Shown: piece after piece, positions 23,748 to 34,654 of the stretch
How the letters are laid out: every line of letters starts with the position of its first letter
How positions within the stretch are numbered: the first letter of the stretch is position 1
Source of the DNA: Dipteronia dyeriana
Lineage: Eukaryota > Streptophyta > Magnoliopsida > Sapindales > Sapindaceae
DNA length: 64,000 nt
Assembly: GCA_032871835.1 (NCBI GenBank)
Contig: CM065295.1
Coordinates: forward strand, 21,152,501-21,216,500
Direction of reading: 5' to 3'
Made by a program: the position numbers and the translations under genes
The notes under the pieces: model-generated
Told to the model about the DNA's origin: nothing
Database searches by the model: none
The model's input: only the letters and a program-made list of their open reading frames with translations

Positions 23748-24860
23748 GAGGAAATAGGGGGTTTTGTCACATTGTTGGTGTTTCAAGACTATCACTACTT
23801 TAATAACTTATATTTTAAAGGCACAAAAGTATAGTGACTTTTAAAAATACCCTTACTTTACACATTTTGAAATTATAACTCTCACTTCACTTTAACTTTT
23901 TTCTACTTTTAAGTTTTCTGAAACATAGTTTTCTCTCTCTAACTTTAAAAGCTCTATAAACTGAAACTTATAGATCTAACTACATCTCCAAGACTCCAAC
24001 TAGTTAGAAGTTCATCAACTTATTCATTTTATTCAAAGTTCATATCTGTCGTCGTTTCGTTTGTGTACAAATCAAGCTAACATAATCTCATTTCTTATGT
24101 TGTTTAGGGTTAAGGATTTCTTCCATTGTTAACGTTGTTAAGGTAGTTAGGTTGAGTCGCACAGTATGGAAAATTCAAAAGTCTCAGAAACTGTTTTCTA
24201 AAGTCTAGGAAATGGAGATCAAAAGTCTCAGAACATGTTAATAAAAGTCTTGGAAACTGATATTTGATTCAAAAGTCTCAGACTCCAATACTTTTATAAC
24301 ATGTTTTGAGACTTTTAGAGACATATCCGAGACTTTTGTTTAATAAATCTGAGACTTTGCTAAGTATAAATATTTCAAGCATAGAAAAGATGTAGCACAT
24401 ATAATGTTTGCAGCAACGAAATCATACCAAGAATTGAAATATAACAAGTGCATGGACGAGTAATTGTAACCGTACTTTTAAAACAGTTGTAATTGATATA
24501 TTATTTCATGATGATTAAATTAATAGTTTGTATGTAGGATGAATTGAAAACAGAGAGACTGAGATTGTTCCAGTTAGTCTCGAAAAGCATATGGGATTGT
24601 TTCAATTTTAGGTCCCGAGACTTTTGGTTATATGTTCCGAGACTTTTGTTTAATAGTTTTGAGACTTTTCGTTTATATGTTCCAAGACTTTTGTTTAATA
24701 GTTTCAAGACTTTTCATTTATATGTTCTGAGACTTTTGTTTATATGTTTCGAGACTTTTCATTTATACATATGTTTCTACTTTTTGTTTATATATTCTGA
24801 GACTTTTGTTAAATATGTCAGAGACTTTTCATTTATATGTTCTCGATGCCTTTTTAATGT
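23748..24860. mobile_element. MULE-3, left portion of a third Mutator-like element
   Basis: The left end GAGGAAATAGGGGGTTTTG is followed by ACTTTAATAACTTATATTTT and AAAGGCACAAAAG, aligning with the MULE-2 left TIR (GAGGAAATGATG, TTTTAATAACTTAAG, AAAAGGCAC). A short-repeat array follows (24165-24850). No transposase and no matching right end were found before MULE-2 begins at 25624, so it is a truncated or deleted relative. Confidence 0.65.
24165..24850. repeat. MULE-3 subterminal array
   Basis: Degenerate units of about 22 bp, GAGACTTTTGTTTATATGTTC and variants, mostly in one orientation from 24300 on and in the reverse (AAAAGTCTCAGAA) at 24165-24290. On the reverse strand the core is AAAAGTCTCGGA, related to but distinct from the MULE-1 and MULE-2 units. 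Confidence 0.75.
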
Positions 24861-25614
24861 AAGGTTGTGCAACCAATTACAAACGGGCAACAATGTTCAA
24901 CAATAATATGTACATAAAAAAATACAATCATATGTACCGGAAAAAAAAAATACAAACATATGTACATCCAAAAAAGACTCGCAACAAAAAAATGTTCAGC
25001 AAGCTTGGAGTTACAAAAAACTTCAACGGCTAAGTCATCAACAATACGCAACTGTCATATAAGGACAGAATATTTGTCTTCCGTTCTAATCAAAATACAA
25101 TTCAACATGTACAGAAGATGTCAAGACTCCGATTTCAGATGCGTGATTTTTTTTAAAAAAATATCGAATCAAAAGCAGGTGATTTAGGGAAGATAATTTT
25201 ACTTTCACTCTATCTAAACCTCGAAGATATAACTTTTTTTTAACAAAAATTTTTGTTAGAGATTCATGCATCTCTTATACATGCCCCAAATTCTTTTTAC
25301 CTACAATATCAATACCTAAGCTCCATAAACAATATCCATCACTAGTAGAGATTTAGTCTCTACACAAAACATTGATACATCTTTTCTATAAACCACAGCA
25401 TCGGCACATCATACATATGGTTCCAAATTACATAATTTACAACTCAACCTTAATTTAATATATATATATAATCCTTCATATATTACAACAAAAGAGAGAG
25501 TACTACACTTAATACCATCCAACTATATAACTATAGTCAAAACTTTTAGCCTACATATCCTGTATTGAATTATCAACTACTGTTACCTAGGAAAAAAAAA
25601 ATAAGGGGTGAGCT
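24861..25614. other. Non-coding stretch between MULE-3 and MULE-2
   Basis: AT-rich, no convincing open frame and no recognised element. May include the rest of MULE-3 after heavy decay. Confidence 0.4.
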
Positions 25615-26029
25615 TTACAAAGCGAGGAAATGATGAAATATATCACTTTTTTTAAAGTGTGTTGTGATGATGTCACTGTTTTAATAACTTAAGTTTAAAA
25701 GGCACATATTATGGTGAACTGTCCAAATTACCCCTAAATTTTTTTTTTTTTAAAAGCCCCTTTCTGAACTCATTGGTATCTCCCCATAAAATTTGTTGTC
25801 TTAAAAACTTGAGTCTCCGCCCTCTCCAGATTCTACAGTAAAAGGTAACAAATATTTATGATCTTCACTTAAATTTCTTTTATTTCTTTTATTTCTTTTA
25901 TGCATTTCAGATATTTTACACTCATTTTTGTGTGGGTTTACAATGTATCCATTCCTCGATATCAATGTATCCATTTCAGATTTTACACTAGAATGTTTTT
26001 TTCTTGTGTGACCGAGAAAATTTTAAGAT

Positions 26030-26750
26030 GAATCGAGCTTATTTTATATTGGAACGAGCTCTTGTTTAGTTTGAAAAAAAAGGTCGATTATTTGAAAAAA
26101 ACGCTCGACAAAAAATGCTTGACCCCTTAGGAAAAGTTCTCGAACGGTTATAAAATTTCTCGAACCTTTTAAAAAGATCTCGAACCGTTACAAATGTTCT
26201 CGATCCCTTTAAAAAGATCTCGAACCCTGTAAAAAGATCTCGAACTGTTACAAATGTTCTCGATCCCTTTAAAAAGTTCTCGATCCCTTTGAAAAAGTTC
26301 TCGTTCCCTTGATAAAAGTTCTCGATCCCTTGATAAAAGTTCTCGATAATTTGAGAAATAGTCTCGATCCCTTTAAAAAGTTCTCGAACCGTTAGAAATG
26401 TTCTCGATCCCTTAGAAAAAGTTCCCCATTGACTTGTTGAAAGTTGTCGATCCGTTGATAAAAGTTCTCGGTCCTTTTAACAAATATTCTTGATCCCCTT
26501 AAAAAGTTCTCGAACAGTTTGAAATGTTCTTGATCCCTTACAAAAAGTTCTCGTTCCCTTGTTAAAAGTTCTCAAACCGTTATAAAAAGTTCTCGATAGT
26601 TTGACAAATATTCTCGATAGTTTGACAAATATTCTCGATAAAAGTTCTCGAATCGAACCCTTTTTATAAGTTCTCGATCCTTTGTAAATTATTCTCGAAC
26701 CCTTGAAAAAGTTCTCGATCCCTTATATAAAGTACTCGATCCATTTGATT
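26030..26750 (+). repeat. MULE-2 left subterminal array
   Basis: About 30 degenerate tandem units of about 19-21 bp with consensus AAAAGTTCTCGATCCCTTT, nearly all in the same orientation. The array ends about 80 bp before the mudrA ATG (26828), so it covers the promoter region. Confidence 0.9.
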
Positions 26751-26827
26751 TTTTTGTAATTGTTAGTTATTGTAAAAGTTTTTTTTATCTGTTAATAATT
26801 GATTGTGATGATGATTTTCAAAGGACA

Positions 26828-29591
26828 ATGGATGGGGTTAGATTAGTAATATCTTACAACGGTCGATGGTAGCAATTACCTGATGGAAGTCAGAGGTTTC
26901 TTGGTTCCGATAACCAAGGAATGTATGTGTCCAGAAATATGACTTACGAAGAGCTGGTGTCGATCGTACAAACCGTTGTAAAGTACGATGTAAACAAATA
27001 CATTGCTGATCTACAATCTATATCAATCGTTCCCGGGACCACATGTCGCACATTTATAAGAAATGACGATGATGTTTTGTTTATGCTAAGGGAAGATAGA
27101 GTAATCCCTCAAGTATGTGTCAGTTTAATTGAGAGGGCTGCAGGAGGTGTCATCGGTGAAGAAATCCCTCATCATGATAACACCCACAATTTCGATCTTC
27201 AGGCGGAAGCAACCAGTTGTTCACAGAAAGAAATGGGATTGACGGTAGGAAAAACCTATATGGTGTCCCACCGGAAGTAGCCGACCATGGTGATATAGTT
27301 GGAGCTCAATTGGACGATGATTTCGGTTGTCAAATTGAATTGAACGTTGGGCAGTACAACCACCAATACAATGAGATGTACGATGACATGAACAATGAGC
27401 GGAACAATTTACCTCATAACCTACCAATCCATGAGGCGGCTAATAAGGCAAATTTCCATCCGATACATAATGTATCGAACAATGAGGAAGATGAAGAACA
27501 GTTCGAAATGGAAAGACGTGCAGACGTGTCCACAGATGTAGTTCCACTACAGTAGATATAGCTGGGACATATAGGGTCAGACCTGATGTAACTCCAGCTA
27601 ATTCTATGAATGTCAGAACGTGGATTATTCTAGGAGCAGAATCATACTCGTTTGGTATGGGTGGAAGCAGGAACTGGGTAGAAAATGAACCTACCATCAT
27701 GATATATAAAGGTCAATTTTTCCTACTAAAAGGGATTTGAAGAGATTGGCTGGCCATTTTACAAAGCGGCACAACTTCGAGTAAAAGATGAAAATGTCGA
27801 ATAAGACAACATTACATCTGGTTTGATTGATAGACAACTGTACATGGAAGTTAAGAGTGATTAGAAGAGATGAAGTGACATACTTTCAAGTACGTAGTTT
27901 TATCAACGAACACACTTGTCCGTTGAAGGAGATTCACCGCCACCATCGACAAGCTAGTGCAGTCATAAATGGAGAAGTGGTTGCACCTAGATTGCAGCAA
28001 CAAGATGGTCGATTAATGCATCCGAAGGACATAATCGCCAACATGAAAACAATGTATGGCATCCAAATAATGTACAGTAAGGCACATCAAGTCATTGATT
28101 ATGATTTGTCACTCACCTATGGAACGCATGAGGAAAGCTTCCAACTGCTGTCATCATTCGGTACATGTTGGAAAAACAAAATCCCAAAACGATAACTGAC
28201 TTACAGTGCGATGAAAATGGTAAATTTCTATACTTTTTCATATCGTTGGGTGCCTCAGTCAGAGGATTTCAGAGGTGTATGCGTCCAGTTATTGCCATTG
28301 ATGGTACCCATTTAATGGGTAGATTCGGTGGCACAATGTTTGTTGCAACTGCACAAGATGGTAATGAACAGGTTTATCCAATTGCTTTTGGGTACGGTGA
28401 CTCGGAAAATAACCTATCATGGGAGTGGTTTTTGGATTGCTTAAAAGGTGCCCTTGGCCATATAGATTATTTGGTTTTCATTTTTGATTGACATGCAAGC
28501 ATTGAAGCAGGGATTTCTAAAGTGTTCCCTTATGCCACCCATACCATATGTTGCTGGCACTTTTATGAAAATATTAAGAAGAGATCATAGAAAGGATGTT
28601 GCCGCAATAATGGATAAAGCAGCCCGAGCGTACACCAAGTTGCAATATAACCGGCACATAGAAGAGTTACGAAACTTGCACCTGAATGCATATGAATATG
28701 TAATTGATGTCGGTCCACAGAAGTGGTTCCGTGTTCACTGCCCTGACTGAAGGTATAGGGTCATGACAACAAATGCTGCAGAATGCATAAACTCATGCCT
28801 TAAATTTGCACGGCAACTACCTATGTTGACTTTGGCAGAGTTTATTAAGAATATGCTACAACGTTGGTTTCACGATCGTCATAGGGTTGCATAATCCATG
28901 CGTCATCAGTTGACCGACGCATCTCATATTGTGATCCTGAAACATGTAGAAAAGTGTAATTTTATGACCGTTAATCCAGTTGACTGGAACATATTTTCGG
29001 TGAAACGGGCTGGAAACCAGTGGACCATTGACTTAGTCCGGAAGACCTGCACATGTAACAAATTCCAAATGAACATTCTTCCATGTTCTCACGCTCTCGC
29101 TGCCGCAAGGTACATCATACAATTTTGTGTACGGTTAATAATACTTAAACATCATACAATTTTATCATCGTTTTCAATGTTTTTACAGGTACCGAAACAT
29201 GGATTTCACATCCCTCTGTGCGGACTACTACAAGCGACAAACACTTATTGATGCGTACTCGGTACCTATTATGCCGGTTGGACATCCTTTCACTTGGATT
29301 GTGCCATCTGATATCACTGAGAGAGTCGTTTTGAATCCAAGCTCCAAGAGACAAGCAGGCGGCCTGAGGGCTTCACGCCGTATCTCGTCTTAGGAGAGAA
29401 CATCCACACAGAATTGTAGGCGATGTCGACAACCAGGGCATAATTCGAGGAGATGTTCTAACCCAACTTTTACTGATGAAGATCCGAGCAGAGTCATTCC
29501 TGAGGAATACAGATGCAAATGTAGTATCTGTCATACTGTTGGTCACAACAGACAGACGTGCCCTACTAGAGACGGTGGGACCGTGGAATGA
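26828..29591 (+). pseudogene. mudrA-type MULE transposase, nearly full length, inactivated
   Basis: Starts ATG 26828 (VISYNGRW, then stop TAG 26870-26872). Ordered domains: N-terminal PB1-like region (26900-27200); MuDR DNA-binding domain (about 27710-27940); DDE core with IDGTHL (about 28297), the second Asp region after LDCLKGALGHIDYLVF (about 28480) and the Glu in TTNAAECIN (about 28770); SWIM zinc finger CTCNKFQMNILPCSHALA (29050-29100); a short GT-AG intron at about 29112-29189; then two C-terminal CCHC knuckles, CRRCRQPGHNSRRC and CSICHTVGHNRQTC (29415-29570). Frameshifts near 27230, 28170 and 28480 and stops at 28748, 28891 and 29391 inactivate it. The first and last catalytic residues are readable. 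A transposase of this kind cuts at the TIRs. Confidence 0.92.
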
Positions 29592-29844
29592 ATTTAGGCG
29601 TTATCATGATGACATTGTTATAATTTGAACTTGTATGACTCGTTAAGTAACTGAAATGCAATTGTATTTAAATACCCTCGGTATATATAAAAATGAAAAA
29701 AAAAATTGTACAGAAGAATTTCTAAATATACAAAAGAATTGGTAAACTGCCGCAAAACTGTTGGTATATATATAAAAGAATTTGTAAATATACAAAGTAA
29801 TTGGAACATATAAAACAGAATTGGTACGTATACACATGAATTAG

Positions 29845-30110
29845 AAAATATTCTCGATCGTTTGAAATAAATTCTCGATACTTTTAAAATATTCTCGATC
29901 CTTTGAAAGAGATCTCGAATTTTTAAAAAAGTTCTCGATCCTTTGCAAATAGGCTCGATCCTTTGTAAATAGTCTCGATCCTTTCTAAAACCTCTCGATT
30001 CATTGAAAAAACTTCACGATCATTTAAAAACGTTCTCGATTTGTTTATAAAGTTCTCGATCCTTTGCAAATAGGCTCGATCCTTTGAAATTAGTCTTGAT
30101 ACCAGAATAT
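29845..30110 (+). repeat. MULE-2 right subterminal array
   Basis: Units of about 20 bp, TTCTCGATCCTTTGAAA and variants, in the same orientation as the left array. Begins about 250 bp after the transposase stop. Confidence 0.85.
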
Positions 30111-30644
30111 TGAACATCATTTCAAACTCAAACCAAAACCACAACCACTGTTAACCCTAATCTACAATTTCTTTCAACAGAACAAGTCTGAAATGCAATT
30201 ATAAGTTATGAACAGCAAATCGATACATAAAACAAACTCAACTTACCTTTGTCACTCGCTGCGAAATGTACTATATTCCCGTTCCGGTCAATAAGCTGTC
30301 GATTTCGTTGTCGTCGGTTTCTTTCTCGGTTTCTTTCTCATTGTTGCTTTTCTCATAAACACAAAACGACAATTTTTCTCTTTTTCAATTTTGTGGGGGT
30401 ATTCTCGTTTGTTTAGTTTAAATGGTGCCTTTTAAACTTACATTACTAAACTGGTGACATTTGCATAACACCCCCCTCAAATAGTGCCATTTATTTATCG
30501 ACCCCTTACAAAGCCTAATAGGTAGTATTCTAAATTCTTAGCAAACATTAATTTACAACATGTACAATCATACTTAAATTGTATTTCAGTAACACGATTA
30601 TAAAAAAGAAATGAGGATTCATTCTAGTATATTGTTATACTTGC

Positions 30645-31833
30645 ACACTATAATCAATCTAACATTCCATTAAAATCAACTTATAAATCAAGCATCAATT
30701 TCTAAGATGTAGAAAATATAACAATTTTTACGCAATAGTTGAACAATATATTTTTATGATATACCAACCATGGAATTTGTGAATTCAATCATAAACAAGT
30801 ACCACAATCCAAGGGTACTACCCTCATCCAATTCGGCATGAGGAGTACTGCAACTCCCTCAAATAGAGGTCGTTCCTAGAGCACCAAGGGTTAAACCCTA
30901 ACCACAACACTATAACCACAACATATCCACATCTTGGATATTAACATTTCCATTTAATCTTTTATTTCTCATTCCATAAACAAAACTCGATGCAATGAAT
31001 GCAACGCGGAAATAATGTAATCTTTATTATGTTAATACCATTTCACGCTTCCATGTATTCTGAAGCATAGGTTATCCATAATTAATCTCTATATAAATAT
31101 GTAACACACAACGATATGATATCACACATGATTTCTGTTAATCGAAAATTCATTATGAGTGAGGAATTTCAATTAACACCCTCAAGCCATAACCTGGTAG
31201 GTCACAGCGGGGTAGATACTTCGTACCGCGAGTTTTGTACACTATAATCAATCTAACATTCCATTAAAATCAACTTATAAATCAAGCATCAATTTCTAAG
31301 ATGCCTTAAATATAACAATTTTTACGCAATAGTTGAACAATGTATTTTTATAATTTACCAACCATGGAATTTGTGAATTCAATCATAAACAAGTACCACA
31401 ATACAAGGGTACTACCCTCATCCAATTCGGCATGAGGAGTGCTGCAACTCCCTCAAATAGAGGTCGTTCCCAGGGCACCAAGGGTTAAAGCCTGACCACA
31501 ACACTATAACCACAACAGATCCACATCTTGGATATTAACATTTCCATTTAATCTTTTATTTCTCATTCCATAAACAAAAATCGATGCAATGAATGCAACA
31601 CGAAAATAATGTAATCTTTATATGTTAATACCATTTCACGCTTCCATGTATTCTGAAGCATAGGTTATCCATAATTAATCTCTATACAAATATGTAACTC
31701 ACAACGATATGATATCACACATGATTTCTGTTAATAGAAAATTCATTATGGGTGAGAAATTTCAATTAACACTCTCAAGCCATAACCTGGTAGGTCACAG
31801 CGAGGTAGATACCTCGTACCGCGAGTTTTGTAC
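30645..31833. repeat. 594-bp tandem duplication
   Basis: Copy A about 30645-31238 and copy B 31239-31833 align along their whole length with scattered substitutions and small indels. Shared blocks include ACTATAATCAATCTAACATT, CCATGGAATTTGTGAATTC, AATTCGGCATGAGGAG and, at the end, GGTAGATAC(T/C)TCGTACCGCG. No coding frame is conserved. Possibly the non-coding tandem repeats some gypsy elements carry beside their LTRs, but no flanking element is recognised. Confidence 0.85.
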
Positions 31834-31849
31834 AAGTAAGTAGTAAGGT

Positions 31850-34140
31850 GCAGTAGGTAGGAGAAAAATCACCCCGTCCGTCGGTCCTTCGAGGATAATA
31901 AGGAGCACTTGAGGTTTGCTTGCTGGTGTGAAGGGTTGGTCCCAGTCCCTGATTCCTGATCCAGATCCTGATCTCGGTTCCTAGTCCTGGTCCTGGTACT
32001 CAGTCCTAGTACTCGGTCCCGGTATCCAGTCCCAGTACCTTTTTTCTAAGTCTCCTCTGTAGTTCCCTGACCCAGATAGCAAGCAAGAATGAGGGCTCTT
32101 CTAGCTCGGTGTCGGATCCATATGGTTTTCCCCATCTTTATACGTGACTTGGCATGTAGATAGGTGGATAAGAGAGCTAGAACCAATAAGGTCAGAATAT
32201 AACTCACATACATGCATAATAAAATAGATAGATGGGAGAATGACAATTCTTTTGGTATAAGTGGACTGATCTAGGGAAAAAGTATCACGAATGATCATAT
32301 ACTGAAAAACCCTCAAGCAGTATCCAGAAGAAAGAAAGAGATCCTCATTTTTATATTTCATAAGAAATGCTTCGGGAATAACAATGTAGTACAACATAGG
32401 AGCTCCGGAGAGCTTACAATTATAGTAGTCGATGTCGAATAAAGGATTGGATCCAGGCTCCCTCAATAGGTGGCGATCTTTCTTGCTTTTAGTCTATTTC
32501 TGGGTCAGATCCGAGGATGCCCTTCTTGGAGAGAGCTTTTCATATTTATAGATTCTAGTTCTTGTTGCTCACTCCGTTAATTTAGTTAATCAATTTGTAA
32601 TCATAGGAATGTTGATTTGGCATTGATGAAGTTGACTATTTTCTCATTAATGACTTCGTGAATGATCATTAATGAGTTGACTGATCTCTCATTAATGGCG
32701 TTGTGAATGACCATTAAAGAGTTGACTATCTTCGTTAATGAGATTGATTATCTCTATTAATAGGGTTGACTATCTTTATTAATGGCATTGTGTGTGGCCG
32801 AAGAGGTCAACTTTCTTTTCTTTTGGTTGGAGCCTTTCTGCACGGGGTAGGTTGTGCTCGGCAGATCGGTCCAGGATAGGTACTGCATTACTAGGGTATC
32901 GGGTAACTGGTATGCTTTCCTCCTTAGCGAGCTAGAGCTTTCTCGATATCGCTCTCCATGTTAGATGGATGAGATATACTTATTGGACCGGTCTAGGATA
33001 AGTATCACAGAACTTGGATACCAAGTAGATGGTACTGCAGTATTAGTACTCTTTGATACCAGGGAAAAGGCCTACTGTGGCATCGACTCTGTCTAGATCA
33101 TGGCATCAACGTTTCTCCGTACCAGGGAAGTGGGATGGTCTCGATTCAGGTTCTATCAGGAATCAGCCCGATGAAAAATTCTTCTTTGGAACCCTACCAA
33201 AAAATGTTGTTAACAATTTCTTTTCTTGTTAAAGGAAACAATTGAACCAATGATTTATAAAGCATTAACACATCAATAGAATATAATTAGATGAGCTTAG
33301 AATTTCCCCTGCCTTGATCAGGAAGTATTGAGATTTTTTACACGTATCACTGAATCCGCTCATTTAGTAGTCTCAACTATATCATCTGTAGGTGATGAGC
33401 CACCAATATTTTGTTTTTGTTTTTTTAATTTAAAACAAACTCAAACAATAATGTTCCTACTTACCCAACACACCATAAATTATGAACAATCCTTAACCTC
33501 AATTACTTTGTCCATGACTATTAATCAAAATTTCAGAATATACTACTTGAGAACTCAATTATTTTTTATTCTCAAACATTTCCAGCTCCTGGAATTTATA
33601 TATACACAACAAAAATAACAGCTCAAGTAATATATTTCTCAAAAAAAAAATTCCAAAATTTCACTTCTAAACTACTACAAGTTCAATTTACTACCGAATC
33701 ATATTCCAAATTGTTTACCTAGCGTGTAAATCACAACTTAAACTTAATTTTTGCTCCATACAAAGAGTATTTCATCTCTAGAGAGAGAAAACTTCATAAA
33801 AACTGGCATGGTTAACAATTTATGGTAAACAATTTTAAACTCAAATAAAAATCTGAACACTTGCCTTAGGAATTTCAACATTTTTCTTCTTGTCTTTCTC
33901 TTTTTTTTTATCCTTTTCTTTTTGTTTGCTCTCTTTCTCTCTCTACTGTGTTCTAGTCTTCTTTTTTCTATCTAATGTTCTTATCTCCCTCTTGTCTTTT
34001 ATCTCTCATATATATATATATAAACCTTTTCTTGACTATATAATAAAATATCTCTACATTTTGGATTGGTCAACAACTAATTGGACTTAGGCATTGATTC
34101 ACATATAAAAACATAAAAATTGAGCCCAAATTAATATTAA
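31850..34140. other. Non-coding stretch with short degenerate repeats
   Basis: No gene recognised. Contains a CCTGGTCC/CAGTCC-type short tandem tract (31940-32045) and a degenerate repeat of about 40 bp built on GTTGACTAT and ATTAATG (32590-32790). A minus-strand open frame at 32101-32466 has no recognised domain and no relatives I can name. The mixture resembles old LTR or leader sequence. Confidence 0.4.
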
Positions 34141-34149
34141 TTTGATCCA

Positions 34150-34650
34150 AGTCATTACATGAGACATAGCTTCACTGCATCGAATTGGTGCTGCCATTGA
34201 CCATGTCAATCCTTGCTTCAAGTTCGACAAGAGTGATCACATCTTAACCACTGAAGTACCTGTAGTGCATGCCATTCGGGACATCCTCATATAGCTCAAT
34301 GTCCGGGATACCTCCGAACTTTAGCTCGGTGATTAAACAAAACTCGACCCTAGAAAACCCGAACCCAACAAAAACCTCATCTCATCACTGGGTCTGTAGT
34401 GGTTTAACTCTCGCAATAACAACCGATGCACAATACCACCAAAAAACATCATTCCTCGTTGCATGCAGTGAAAATGGCCAAAACATGACTGATGATACAT
34501 ATGTCGCTCTTTAGCCCCATTTTCCACTACTCTATCAAGTGCATAATCGATTACTTGCAGGTTTGTCATGTGGTTATGGTGAGTGATATTGGCGTCATAC
34601 TAGTCAACCCGGGAGTTTTTAACATGGACCTCAAATTCCTCATTTACAGT
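34150..34650 (-). pseudogene. DUF1985 / Ulp1-type MULE gene fragment
   Basis: Minus-strand frame 34569-34333 reads SCFGHFHCMQ, FFGGIVHRLLLREL, YRPSDEMRFLLGS, clearly homologous to the DUF1985 gene at 458. Similarity continues after a frameshift (VEFCLIT, then DVPNGMHYRYFSG, then DVITLVELEARID) down to about 34150. No short-repeat array or TIR is seen beside it. The higher-coordinate (5') side is cut at 34655, where the LTR of copia A begins, so that retrotransposon may have inserted into a MULE remnant. Confidence 0.75.
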
Positions 34651-34654
34651 TCAC

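Larger units (their letters stand above)
25624..30505 (+). mobile_element. MULE-2, complete Mutator-like element, 4.9 kb, with 9-bp TSD
   Basis: Both ends are intact. Left GAGGAAATGATG and, on the opposite strand at the right, GGGGTCGATAAAT begin imperfect TIRs that share ATGTCAC, then TTTA and AATAACTTAAG/AATGTAAG, then TTTAAAAGGCAC (about 25760 and 30420). A perfect 9-bp duplication TTACAAAGC lies outside each end (25615-25623, 30506-30514), the hallmark of Mutator transposition. Inside are a left array (26030-26750), a nearly full-length mudrA pseudogene (26828-29591) and a right array (29845-30110). No DUF1985/Ulp1 gene is present, unlike MULE-1. Confidence 0.9.

Noticed and set aside
26030..26750. 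CRISPR-like regularly spaced repeats
   Set aside because: Units are contiguous and degenerate with no unique spacers, and the context is a plant transposon.
32101..32466. 121-codon minus-strand frame as a host gene
   Set aside because: No recognised domain, no splice context, and set among degenerate non-coding repeats.
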